Shown: positions 24,594 to 32,711 of the stretch, one piece after another
Layout of the letters: the number at the start of each line of letters is the position of its first letter
How positions within the stretch are numbered: the stretch's first letter is position 1
NCBI GenBank assembly: GCA_947476215.1
Contig: CANJQI010000035.1
Coordinates: 1 to 39,105, forward strand
Origin: Betaproteobacteria bacterium
GTDB lineage: Bacteria; Pseudomonadota; Gammaproteobacteria; Burkholderiales; SG8-41
Length of the DNA: 39,105 nucleotides
Direction: 5' to 3'
The notes under the pieces: generated by a model
Databases searched by the model: none
Told to the model about the DNA's origin: nothing
Seen by the model: only the letters and a program-made list of their open reading frames with translations
Translations under genes and position numbers: made by a program

Positions 24594-25550
24594 ATGCGAT
24601 TGATGTCTTACACCACAGGGATACTCTGCGCGGTCGCCGTCTCGTTGGGTGACGGTGCGCATGGACAGGCGTTTCCGAGCAAAACCGTGCGTATCGTTAC
24701 GGTAGCCGCCGGAGGCAGCGTCGACATCGGCGCGCGCCTGATTGCACAGGGAATCTCCGGCCCCCTTGGCCAAAACGTCATCGTCGACAATCGCGTGGGG
24801 GGCACCATATCAGGTGAGATTGTGGCGCGCGCGCAGCCCGATGGCCACACCCTGCTTGCGACCAGTTCCATCCACTGGATAGGGCCGCTGATGTCGAAAA
24901 CGCCGTACGATCCTGTGCGGGATTTTTCCGCGATCACGCTGGCGATGCTTTCGCCCAACATACTGGCGGTGAATCCGGGTGTGGCCGCTGGTACGGTTAA
25001 GGAGTTGATTTCCCTCGCCAAGGCGAGACCTGGAGAACTTAACTATTCTTCGGCCGGTGCGGGTGGATCGCCTCACCTTGCAGCAGAGTTGTTCAATGCC
25101 ATGGCCGGCGTCCATATCGTACGAATTGCATACAAAGGCGGCGGGCAAGCGGTCAACGCGGTGCTTGCCAATGAAGTGCAGATGATGTTCTCGCCCGCCA
25201 TTTCGGTGATTCCCCACATGAAATCCGGCAAGTTGCGCGCGCTGGCGGTGACCACGGCGCGCCCCTCGGTCCTTGCGCCGGGGTTGCCGGCCATGGCGGA
25301 GACATTACCTGGTTATGAGTCCGCGCAAACAACGGGCTTGTTCGCGCCCGCACGGACACCGGCCTCCATCATCAGCAGACTGAACGAGGAGTGCGTGAAG
25401 TTCCTGAGCAGGGCGGATATCAAGGAGAAACTTCTCGGCGCCGGCGTGGAGAGCGTCGGCAGCTCGCCACGGGAATTCGACATCGTCGTGAAATCCGAGA
25501 TCAGCCGCATGGGCAAAGTCATCAAGAGCGCCGGCATACGGGAAGACTGA
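24594..25550 (+). CDS. Bug/TctC-family substrate-binding protein
   Basis: The protein has 318 residues; CCAGGAGCTCAA precedes the ATG. The signal peptide (TGILCAVAVSLGDGAHG before QAFPSK) leads into FPSKTVRIVTVAAGGSVDIG, GQNVIVDNRVGG, QPDGHTLLAT, YSSAGAGGSPHLAAELFNAM and a C-terminal KSEISRMGKVIKSAGIRED. This closely resembles the Bug protein at 1764 in the loop AGAGGSPHLAAE and the last helix, so those two may bind similar ligands. It is divergent from the DUF2062 gene and has no transporter or enzyme partner adjacent; comEC follows downstream. Confidence 0.92.
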   Translation: MRLMSYTTGILCAVAVSLGDGAHGQAFPSKTVRIVTVAAGGSVDIGARLIAQGISGPLGQNVIVDNRVGGTISGEIVARAQPDGHTLLATSSIHWIGPLMSKTPYDPVRDFSAITLAMLSPNILAVNPGVAAGTVKELISLAKARPGELNYSSAGAGGSPHLAAELFNAMAGVHIVRIAYKGGGQAVNAVLANEVQMMFSPAISVIPHMKSGKLRALAVTTARPSVLAPGLPAMAETLPGYESAQTTGLFAPARTPASIISRLNEECVKFLSRADIKEKLLGAGVESVGSSPREFDIVVKSEISRMGKVIKSAGIRED

Positions 25551-25665
25551 CGGATACGTATTGATTGCGTCGTAGGGTGGTTACCATCGCAGCCTGTGCC
25601 GCGAGTCAGTCGATAAACGCCGTGGTGCGTTGTAGTGAATGTAATCTTAGCGCCCAACTCCATAC

Positions 25666-28062
25666 ATGCGCCTTTACATAGTCTGTTTTGCACTTGGCGT
25701 GTGGTGGCTGCAAGTTCAGTCGCAACTGCCAACCTTGACTTGGTATTTTCTGTTGGCGCCGCTCGCCTTGGCGTGCCTGCTCGTGTTGCAGCCCGCATCT
25801 GCAAAATGGCGGCTATTGCATAGCGTTGCCGGCTCTACCCTCTGCGCGCTGTGCGGGTTCCTGTGGGCGGCCATGCTGGCGGGGCAGCGACTGAGCGACG
25901 AGTTGCCGGGGCCGTGGGAGGGCGTCGATGTGCAGATCGTAGGCGTGGTGGCAAACCTGCCGCAGCCCTACGAGCGCAGCCTGCGTTTCGAATTCGACGT
26001 GGAACGGGTGTTGACGCCGCACGCCGTGATTCCGGCTCATATCGTGTTGTCGTGGTGGGGAAGTCAGGCGCGCGATGGCAGGCAGGCTACATTCCCGCAG
26101 TTGCGTGCCGGTGAGCGCTGGCAGCTTACGGTGCGGTTGCGCCAGCCGCATGGCACGCTCAATCCGCATGGATTTGATTACGAAGCGCTGCTGCTTGAGC
26201 GCAATATACGCGCGACCGGCTATGTGCGGCCCGGCAGCGGCAATCGGCGCATCTCCAGTTTCGTGGCGCGGCCCCAGTATCTGGTCGAGCGAGTGCGAGA
26301 ATTCGCCCGCGACCGCATACAAAACGCGCTTGCCGATGCGCCGTATACCGGCGTGCTGATAGCGCTTGCGATCGGCGAGCAGCGCGGCATACCACATGCA
26401 CAGTGGCAGGTTTTTACGCGCACGGGCGTTAATCACCTGATCAGCATCTCCGGTTTGCATGTCACGATGATCTCGGGAATTGCATTCGGATTGGTTTATT
26501 TTTTATGGCGGCGCAGTGCGCGTCTGACATTGCGCCTGCCCGCGCGCAAAGCGGCGGTGGTTGCTGGATTTGTCGCTGCGCTGATCTACGCATGGCTGGC
26601 GGGCTTCGCGGTGCCCGCGCAACGTACCGTTTATATGCTGGCCGTGGTGGCACTGGCCTTGTGGAGCGGAAGAATTGCGTCATCATCGTTGGTGTTAAGC
26701 GCCGCGCTACTACTCGTGCTGCTGATCGATCCATGGGCGGTTCTGTCCGCGGGTTTCTGGCTGTCGTTTGGAGCGATGGCGCTGATCATGCTGGTTTCGA
26801 GCGGGCGCATTGCACAACCGCATTGGCTGATCGGGTGGGCACGCGTGCAATGGGCAGTGACGCTGGGCCTGGTGCCGCCACTGCTGGCACTGTTTCAGCA
26901 GGTGTCGCTGATTTCGCCGCTCGCGAATGCGATCGCCATTCCGGTGGTCAGTCTGATCGTCGTGCCGCTGACACTGGCGGGCCTGGTATTGCCGTTCGAT
27001 CTGGTGCTGCAATGTGCGCACGCGGTTATGGCTGCATGCGGGTACGCGCTGGAGTGGATGAGCATGCTGCCGGCGGCGGTGTGGCAGCAGCACGCGCCGC
27101 CGGCATGGGCGGTGGCGGTCGCGACAGTCGGGGTAATCTGGATGCTGCTGCCGCGCGGTTTTCCTGCACGCTGGATAGGCGTGGCGGGATTTCTGCCGCT
27201 TTTTCTGGTCTTGCCGGCGGCACCGGAGCATGGTGATCTCCGATTGACAGTGCTCGATGTTGGGCAGGGCCTGGCGGTGGTGGCGCAGACGCGCAATCAT
27301 GCACTACTCTATGACACGGGGCCTGCATTCGGCCCGCAGGTCGATAGCGGCAATCGTATTATCGTTCCCTATCTGCGCGCCAGTGGCGTCACATCGCTGT
27401 CTGGCCTCGTCGTCAGTCATGCCGACAGTGACCACAGCGGCGGTGCTCTGTCCGTGCTGCAAGCCGTGCCCGTGTCGTGGCTGTCTTCGTCGATGCCTGA
27501 CACGCATCCGATTTCAACTCAGGCGTCTGTGCAGTCCCGGTGTGTAGCAGGGCAACGCTGGCAGTGGGACGGCGTTGATTTCGAAGTGCTGCATCCGTCC
27601 GTGGAAAGTTACGCCAGGGACAAGGTTCGCACCAACGACCGCGGCTGCGTGATACGCATAGGCACGGCGCACGCGGCTGTGTTGCTGACAGCGGATATCG
27701 AAAATAAGTCGGAACGTGAATTGCTGGATACGGCCGCGGACAAGCTGCATGCGCAGGTCATGCTGGTGCCGCATCACGGCAGCCGAACGTCCTCGTCACC
27801 GGAATTTCTGGCGCAGGTGAACCCCGATATTGCGCTCGTGGCAGCCGGGTATCGGAATCGCTTCGGACATCCCAAAGACGAAGTGCTGGACCGCTATCGC
27901 GCACTTGGCAGCCGTATCTTTCGTACCGACCACGACGGCGCGCTGATCGTCAGCGTCGGTGCTGGCGGTGAAGTCGGTGTGCAGCGCTACCGCGGGCTGT
28001 ATCGGCGCTATTGGCACGCGCCGCCGGCCAATCCGGATTTACTCGACGACGAAGTGCCGTAA
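25666..28062 (+). CDS. comEC: DNA internalization channel protein ComEC/Rec2
   Basis: The 798-residue inner-membrane protein carries single-stranded DNA into the cytoplasm during natural transformation. The N-terminal DUF4131 part (residues about 1-190) contains an OB-like stretch (VDVQIVGVVANLPQPYERSL). The Competence domain follows from ALAIGEQRGIPHAQWQVFTR and NHLISISGLHVTMISG, with many transmembrane helices to about residue 510. The C-terminal metallo-beta-lactamase domain has LTVLDVGQGLAVVAQT, VVSHADSDHSGGAL (the HxDxDHxGG-type motif) and LVPHHGSRTSSSPEF. Length and order are normal and the frame is intact. No ribosome site is evident before the ATG. Confidence 0.95.
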   Translation: MRLYIVCFALGVWWLQVQSQLPTLTWYFLLAPLALACLLVLQPASAKWRLLHSVAGSTLCALCGFLWAAMLAGQRLSDELPGPWEGVDVQIVGVVANLPQPYERSLRFEFDVERVLTPHAVIPAHIVLSWWGSQARDGRQATFPQLRAGERWQLTVRLRQPHGTLNPHGFDYEALLLERNIRATGYVRPGSGNRRISSFVARPQYLVERVREFARDRIQNALADAPYTGVLIALAIGEQRGIPHAQWQVFTRTGVNHLISISGLHVTMISGIAFGLVYFLWRRSARLTLRLPARKAAVVAGFVAALIYAWLAGFAVPAQRTVYMLAVVALALWSGRIASSSLVLSAALLLVLLIDPWAVLSAGFWLSFGAMALIMLVSSGRIAQPHWLIGWARVQWAVTLGLVPPLLALFQQVSLISPLANAIAIPVVSLIVVPLTLAGLVLPFDLVLQCAHAVMAACGYALEWMSMLPAAVWQQHAPPAWAVAVATVGVIWMLLPRGFPARWIGVAGFLPLFLVLPAAPEHGDLRLTVLDVGQGLAVVAQTRNHALLYDTGPAFGPQVDSGNRIIVPYLRASGVTSLSGLVVSHADSDHSGGALSVLQAVPVSWLSSSMPDTHPISTQASVQSRCVAGQRWQWDGVDFEVLHPSVESYARDKVRTNDRGCVIRIGTAHAAVLLTADIENKSERELLDTAADKLHAQVMLVPHHGSRTSSSPEFLAQVNPDIALVAAGYRNRFGHPKDEVLDRYRALGSRIFRTDHDGALIVSVGAGGEVGVQRYRGLYRRYWHAPPANPDLLDDEVP

Positions 28063-28082
28063 CGCCATGTGGAATGGAGAAT

Positions 28083-28111
28083 TCAAAATAAAAAGGACCT
28101 CGTGCGAGGTC
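28083..28111 (-). terminator. Intrinsic terminator for the minus-strand exported protein gene
   Basis: On the minus strand the stem GACCTC/GAGGTC with a 4-base loop (28096-28111) is followed by a T-rich run (complement of AAAATAAAAA). It lies 26 bases after the stop codon of the 28137-28544 gene and downstream of comEC on the other strand. Confidence 0.8.
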
Positions 28112-28136
28112 ACAGACGAATACCGGTTACTGTCTC

Positions 28137-28544
28137 TTAGAACTTTTTCTGCAGCATCAACCCTGGCGTGCGTTTGGGCTGCAGACCGAGCGTGGGTATG
28201 GACGGCGCCAACTCAACCGAACGCGATGAATTGACATCCAGGTTCAGGCCTATGCCCCAGTCGTTTTTGGGGTCTATCGAAAGCAGCAGGCTCTTGGAGT
28301 CTCTGCTGTAATTCATGCCGAAAGGTAGTGCAATGCCCTCCGTGTTGCGTGGGAACGGCGCTTTAAGTCCCAAGGACTTTTCGCTAAATCTCGCCCCCAG
28401 CGATTCTATCGTGGGGCTACCTGTGGACTGCGATTCGGCGGGCCTGACCGAGGGGGCGTAATCCTGCGCCGTCGAGTTGGATACAACCATTCCGGCATTT
28501 ACCATGGCTGCGGTGATGAGTATCGTTAAACGCAGTGCCTGCAT
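28137..28544 (-). CDS. Small exported protein of unknown function
   Basis: ATG 28544 follows CGAGGGGAATATC and gives 135 residues; an open frame upstream to 28730 has no signals. A signal peptide (LRLTILITAAMVNAGMVVSN) precedes a Ser/Pro-rich segment (APSVRPAESQSTGSPTIESL) and a domain with alternating polar and hydrophobic residues, ending in MLQKKF. The terminal aromatic residue and strand-like pattern (SLLLSIDPKNDWGIGLNLDV) could suit an outer-membrane-associated or beta-rich protein. The final Phe is what outer-membrane beta proteins often show, but the size is small. No family recognised. It has its own terminator. Confidence 0.65.
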   Translation of the reverse strand: MQALRLTILITAAMVNAGMVVSNSTAQDYAPSVRPAESQSTGSPTIESLGARFSEKSLGLKAPFPRNTEGIALPFGMNYSRDSKSLLLSIDPKNDWGIGLNLDVNSSRSVELAPSIPTLGLQPKRTPGLMLQKKF

Positions 28545-28774
28545 GATATTCCCCTCGTTGTGGAGACGTGCCACCGCACTTCTTAAGCCAGTGCCAGCAT
28601 TGCAATGTGCGACATGATTATCCCCCCACATCCGTGACTTATTCAACAGAAAATGCGCGACTTTTCGCATCCTACTCTGTGGCGAGTAGCAGACCGAAAA
28701 GGAGGTGCGAGATAAATCCATATTTAACAAAAGGTTATGTGCGTGATAGTGTATGAACTGGTCAACGCAACTTA

Positions 28775-29554
28775 ATGGCGATCACAGCAAATATGTATAA
28801 AAAATGTCCCAAATGCGGCGTTGAACGTGGCCGCGACGACCGCTCGGACCCTGGCATTTGTCCGGCGTGTGGACTGGTATTTGCCAAATGGGTGAGCCGT
28901 ACGTTGGGCGTGGCGCGTCTGCCCCGGGAAGAAGTTCGGGAGGACGCAGGCAACGCGAATGCCATGGGTGAGATCGCGGCGCGTCTTATACATGTCGAAC
29001 CGGAAACCGATCCGATTATTTTCTGGGGGCGTGTCGCATTGTTCGTATTCTTTTTCGTGTGGGGCTGGTATTTCATGGCCCTGGATTTCCGCAGCAACGA
29101 TATCGGCAACTCATTCATGCACAGGGTCAACCTCGTATTCCACGAAGCAGGGCATATGATATTCATGCCTTTCGGTCAGTTCATGCATGTGCTGGGCGGC
29201 AGTCTGGGGCAGCTATTGATGCCGGCGATCGTGGTCCTCGCCCTGGTATTGAAGAATCACGACAATTTCGGCGGTTCGGTCGGGCTGTGGTGGCTGGGCC
29301 AGAGTCTCAAGGACCTTGTGCCTTACATCAATGATGCACGCGATCTGCAATTGCAGTTGTTGACCGGGCACAGTCAGGACGTGCCGGAGACTCACGATTG
29401 GGCAAATATTTTGCTTGATCTCGGGCTGATTTTTCATGAAAAAAAGATCGCAATTCTTGCGAATGTTTCCGGCAACCTGATCATGTTGCTGGCAATGGCG
29501 TGGGGTGGTTATATTTTGTTGCTGCAATATCGCAATCTCGGACAGCGGAGTTGA
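28775..29554 (+). CDS. Zinc-ribbon membrane protein with HExxH motif (putative metalloprotease)
   Basis: The 259-residue protein starts with a zinc ribbon (KCPKCGVERGRDDR, then ICPACGLVFAKW: two CPxCG knuckles). A hydrophobic helix follows (VALFVFFFVWGWYFMALDF, about residues 86-105), then NLVFHEAGHMIFMPFGQFMH, which holds an HExxH zinc-peptidase motif (HEAGH). Another helix, LLMPAIVVLALVL, and a final one, ISGNLIMLLAMAWGGYILL-like, follow. HEAGH in a membrane setting resembles M50-type proteases, but the second motif NPDG/LDG is not found. It may be an M50-like protein or a non-catalytic relative. It stops just ahead of relA. An ATG at 28793 (MYKKCPKC) is an equally plausible start. Function unknown. 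Confidence 0.75.
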   Translation: MAITANMYKKCPKCGVERGRDDRSDPGICPACGLVFAKWVSRTLGVARLPREEVREDAGNANAMGEIAARLIHVEPETDPIIFWGRVALFVFFFVWGWYFMALDFRSNDIGNSFMHRVNLVFHEAGHMIFMPFGQFMHVLGGSLGQLLMPAIVVLALVLKNHDNFGGSVGLWWLGQSLKDLVPYINDARDLQLQLLTGHSQDVPETHDWANILLDLGLIFHEKKIAILANVSGNLIMLLAMAWGGYILLLQYRNLGQRS

Positions 29555-29557
29555 TGC

Positions 29558-31762
29558 ATGGAACGTGCATTGCCTCTGGATCTCGTTACTCCGGATCGCG
29601 ACAACCAGATTGCCGAATTGCGGGCGGTGCTGGTTGCCGGCTTTGACGACGCGGACGCGGCACTGATCACTCGTGCGCTCGCATGGATGGAAGTGCGGGC
29701 TGCCAAACTCACGCTGAGAAACGGTGAAGTATTGTCGGCGCATGCGATCGCCACCGTAGCTATCCTGCGTGAATTCCGAGTCGATGCCGAATGCCTGGCG
29801 GCGAGCATGTTGGCGTATTTTGTCGAGTCGGACGCGGCGGTATCCGCGCTACGCGAAAAATTCGGCGCGCGCGTCACCGAGCTTGCGCAGGGCGTGGCGC
29901 GCATGGCGATGATAGAGGGCGTGAGTGCGCGCGCGGCCGGCACGGGCGCTCAGGCCGCGCAACACGAGGGGTTGCGCAAGATGCTGCTGGCGATGGCGCA
30001 GGATATGCGCGTGGTGCTGGCCAAACTCGCTGATCATACGCAGACCATGCGTTACGCGGTCAGGTGCGAAGATCCACAGGTACGCAATGACGCGGCGCGG
30101 CTGGCGCTCGATATATTCGCGCCGCTCGCCAATCGCCTGGGCGTATGGCAGATCAAGTGGGAATTGGAAGACCTCGCATTACGCATCCTGGAACCGCATG
30201 CCTACCGGCGTATCGCGGCCCAGCTCGACGAAAAGCGTGCAAGCCGCGAGCAATACATAGCATCCGCGATTTCCGTGTTGCGCGATGAACTGGCGCGCGC
30301 CGGTATCAAGGCCGAGATCAGCGGACGTCCGAAGCATATTTACAGCATCTACAACAAGATGCGCCGAAAAGCCGTCGATTTCGATGCGCTTTATGACGTG
30401 CGTGCGGTGCGCGTGCTGGTTGAAAGCGTAAGCGACTGCTATGCGGTGCTCGGCATGGTGCATAACCTGTGGACGCCGTTGCAGGAGGAATTTGACGACT
30501 ACATCGCCAAACCCAAGAACAACAATTACCGTTCGCTGCACACGGCGGTCAGTGGTCCTGCAGGAAAACCGCTCGAAATCCAGATCCGCACGTTTGAGAT
30601 GCATCAGCACGCCGAACTGGGTGTCGCCGCGCACTGGCGCTACAAGGAAGGCGTTACGGCAGGCGCGCGCCGCGACGCAGTTTATGATGCGAAGATCGCT
30701 TGGCTGCGGCAGATTGTCGCGTGGAGAAACGAAGTCTCACGCGCCGGCGAGACCGCTACGCGATTTGGGGCCGGGTTGTTTGCCGATACGATATATGTTC
30801 TGACGCCGCAGGGACGGGTCATCGATCTGCCCCGCGATGCCACTCCCATCGATTTCGCCTATCACGTGCATACCGATCTGGGGCATCGATGCCGCGGCGC
30901 ACGAGTCAATGGTGCAATGGTGCCACTCAACACGCCGCTGGCCAATGGCCAGCAAGTCGAAATCGTGACAGCCAAGCAAGGCGGTCCAAGCCGTGACTGG
31001 ATGAATCCCGCGCTGGGCTACACCAAGAGCGCCGGCGCGCGTGGCAAGATCAGGCAGTGGTTCAATCGCCTGAACTACGAGTCTTCGGTGGCGCAGGGCC
31101 GCGAAATCCTCGACAAGGAACTGCAACGCGGCGGCATGACTGCCGTCAATCTCGAGAGGCTGGCGCAGCGGTTCAAGTTTGAAAAGCTTGATGATTTCCT
31201 GGTTGAAGTGGCACGAGGTGAAATCGGTTCCGGAGCCATTCAGTCGGTGCTGCACGCGGATGATGCGCCCTCCGAACCGGTGTACGAGCAACCTGTTCTT
31301 GGCAAACCTCGTGCACCGGGTGGCGGTATTCTGATCGTGGGGGTCGACAAGCTTCTGACGGTGACCGCCAAATGTTGCAAGCCCGCGCCGCCGGACGCCA
31401 TCATCGGTTTCGTCTCGCGCGGGCGCGGCGTGACGATACATCGCAGGAACTGCGAGAATGTTGCACGGCTTCCGACCGAGCGCCTCGTCGATGCGGCATG
31501 GGGTGCCTCCCACAGTGCGGTCTTCCCCGTCGATATCGTGATTGAAGCGTATGACCGCACCGGCCTGCTGCGCGACATCACCGAGATTCTGTCTCGCGAG
31601 CGCATCAACGTCACCGCGACCAATACCGCCAGCCGTAGCACGCAGGCACGCATGCACCTCACTGTTGAAATCAATCATCTCAATGAACTGCAGCGGGTGC
31701 TGGCGCTGATACGGGAGGTGCCCGGCGTGGCGAGTGCTGCGAGGCGAGGGGGCTCATCGTAG
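29558..31762 (+). CDS. relA: GTP pyrophosphokinase RelA ((p)ppGpp synthetase)
   Basis: The 734-residue RSH protein makes (p)ppGpp on stalled ribosomes. The N-terminal HD region (about 30-200) has lost the hydrolase motif: where SpoT has an HDxxED-type block this reads MLAYFVESDAAVSALREKFG. The synthetase domain (about 250-380) carries RPKHIYSIYNKM and the acidic EFDDYIAKPKNNNYRSLHTA, the RelA form rather than the RxKD form of bifunctional enzymes. A TGS domain spans about 405-470 (DTIYVLTPQGRVIDLP). The zinc-finger-type region has KCCKPAPPDAIIGFVSRGRG, and an ACT domain is at about 655-730 (RTGLLRDITEILSRERINVT). The gene starts three bases after the HExxH gene and has GGAG upstream. Confidence 0.95.
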   Translation: MERALPLDLVTPDRDNQIAELRAVLVAGFDDADAALITRALAWMEVRAAKLTLRNGEVLSAHAIATVAILREFRVDAECLAASMLAYFVESDAAVSALREKFGARVTELAQGVARMAMIEGVSARAAGTGAQAAQHEGLRKMLLAMAQDMRVVLAKLADHTQTMRYAVRCEDPQVRNDAARLALDIFAPLANRLGVWQIKWELEDLALRILEPHAYRRIAAQLDEKRASREQYIASAISVLRDELARAGIKAEISGRPKHIYSIYNKMRRKAVDFDALYDVRAVRVLVESVSDCYAVLGMVHNLWTPLQEEFDDYIAKPKNNNYRSLHTAVSGPAGKPLEIQIRTFEMHQHAELGVAAHWRYKEGVTAGARRDAVYDAKIAWLRQIVAWRNEVSRAGETATRFGAGLFADTIYVLTPQGRVIDLPRDATPIDFAYHVHTDLGHRCRGARVNGAMVPLNTPLANGQQVEIVTAKQGGPSRDWMNPALGYTKSAGARGKIRQWFNRLNYESSVAQGREILDKELQRGGMTAVNLERLAQRFKFEKLDDFLVEVARGEIGSGAIQSVLHADDAPSEPVYEQPVLGKPRAPGGGILIVGVDKLLTVTAKCCKPAPPDAIIGFVSRGRGVTIHRRNCENVARLPTERLVDAAWGASHSAVFPVDIVIEAYDRTGLLRDITEILSRERINVTATNTASRSTQARMHLTVEINHLNELQRVLALIREVPGVASAARRGGSS

Positions 31763-31885
31763 ATATGACATCAATGGCTATACCGCCCAGGGCGCCAAGA
31801 AAACCATAACGGCGGAATTACCTGCGCATTTATGCGGGCAACCTTGAGTGGCATTCAGTCGGACTTAGTGGCGTTGAAGATGTTT

Positions 31886-32251
31886 TCATTTCGCGCATCG
31901 AAACCCGATGTTATGGTGGCCGGAGCGCGGATTGCGCGACAGGGTTCGACCGCGTTGCGTGGTGGTTACTTCATGCGCCGGGCTGTCGTGACCGTCGCCG
32001 CGGGTTGAGCGCACCGGCCCGGCTTTCAGATCCTCGCGTCCATCATGGGCGTCGTACGGGTAAGGACGGTACGCGCTGCTGACCCATTGCCACACATTGC
32101 CCGCCATGCCCAGGGCGCCGTACGGACTTGCACCGGCTGAAAATGCCGCGGCGGGCGATGTTGCATTGAATTCCGCGCCAAACTGCGCGCGTGCGCGGTC
32201 CGGTGGCGTGTTGCCCCACGGATATATCCTGCCATCGGTTCCGCGCGCAGC
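31886..32251 (-). pseudogene. Formylglycine-generating enzyme (SUMF1/FGE-sulfatase) C-terminal relic
   Basis: A minus-strand frame reads AARGTDGRIYPWGNTPPDRA, then SPYGALGMAGNVWQWVSSAY and DGREDLKAGP, and ends GHHNIGFRCAK. These are the characteristic C-terminal blocks of the FGE-sulfatase domain (RIYPWGN, GNVWEW, IGFRC). An in-frame TAG (32252-32254) sits immediately upstream, exactly where the family continues with TEAEWEK, and no N-terminal half can be found in any frame further on. About 120 codons remain out of roughly 250-300. The usual RGGSW block is degraded to RGDGH. It is a decayed fragment between relA and the tRNA. Confidence 0.8.
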
Positions 32252-32435
32252 CTACGTGGGCAACTATCCTGATGCCGCAGTATTTATGCCGTACTATGAT
32301 GTGTATGGGTATCACGCGTGCATGCATGGTCGTTCTTGTCGGTGGCATCGGGTCCGGCGTATTCATTCAGTGCAATATAGTGCGAAGCTGAACCAGCGGC
32401 AACTCGTCGGGAAATTGCGCAAGGCCATGATTTAT

Positions 32436-32464
32436 TTGAATCACTGGCTTGAAACGGGTAGAAT
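32436..32464 (+). promoter_or_regulatory. Promoter of the tRNA-Val gene
   Basis: TTGAAT (32436-32441), a 17-base spacer and TAGAAT (32459-32464) form a good sigma-70 promoter. The predicted start is a few bases ahead of the tRNA at 32476. Confidence 0.75.
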
Positions 32465-32475
32465 CACTGTTTTAC

Positions 32476-32552
32476 AGGCGCGTAGCTCAGTTGGTTAGAG
32501 CACCACCTTGACATGGTGGGGGTCGTTGGTTCGAATCCAATCGCGCCTACCA
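32476..32552 (+). tRNA. tRNA-Val (anticodon GAC)
   Basis: The cloverleaf folds cleanly. The acceptor AGGCGCG pairs with CGCGCCT, the D-arm GCTC/GAGC is present, the anticodon stem is CCACC/GGTGG with loop TTGACAT, so the anticodon is GAC. The T-arm is GTTGG/CCAAT-type with TTCGAAT. The discriminator A and an encoded CCA end the gene. It reads GUC and GUU valine codons. It has its own promoter and a hairpin with T-tract downstream. Confidence 0.95.
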
Positions 32553-32660
32553 ACGATATTGTGCAATGACGCGAAAGACGGGAAGGCAGCGTTATGACAC
32601 CGCGAACTATCAGAGGCACCACTACACCACCTTGCTAGTCGCGGTTTCGTCTACGATCTG

Positions 32661-32690
32661 AAAAAGTGCGGCTAGTCCGCATTTTTTATT
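32661..32690 (+). terminator. Intrinsic terminator between tRNA-Val and thrS
   Basis: TGCGG and CCGCA form a 5-bp stem (extended by G-T/A-T pairs) with a 5-base loop, followed by ATTTTTTATTT. It lies 109 bases after the tRNA and 22 bases before the thrS start, so it could end tRNA transcription or act in the thrS leader. Confidence 0.75.
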
Positions 32691-32711
32691 TCTGCGTTGG
32701 GTATTCTCAAT

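Noticed and set aside
32097..32498. Open frame on the plus strand running through the FGE relic into the tRNA
   Set aside because: It is antisense to the recognisable FGE codons, overlaps the tRNA gene and has no homology pattern.
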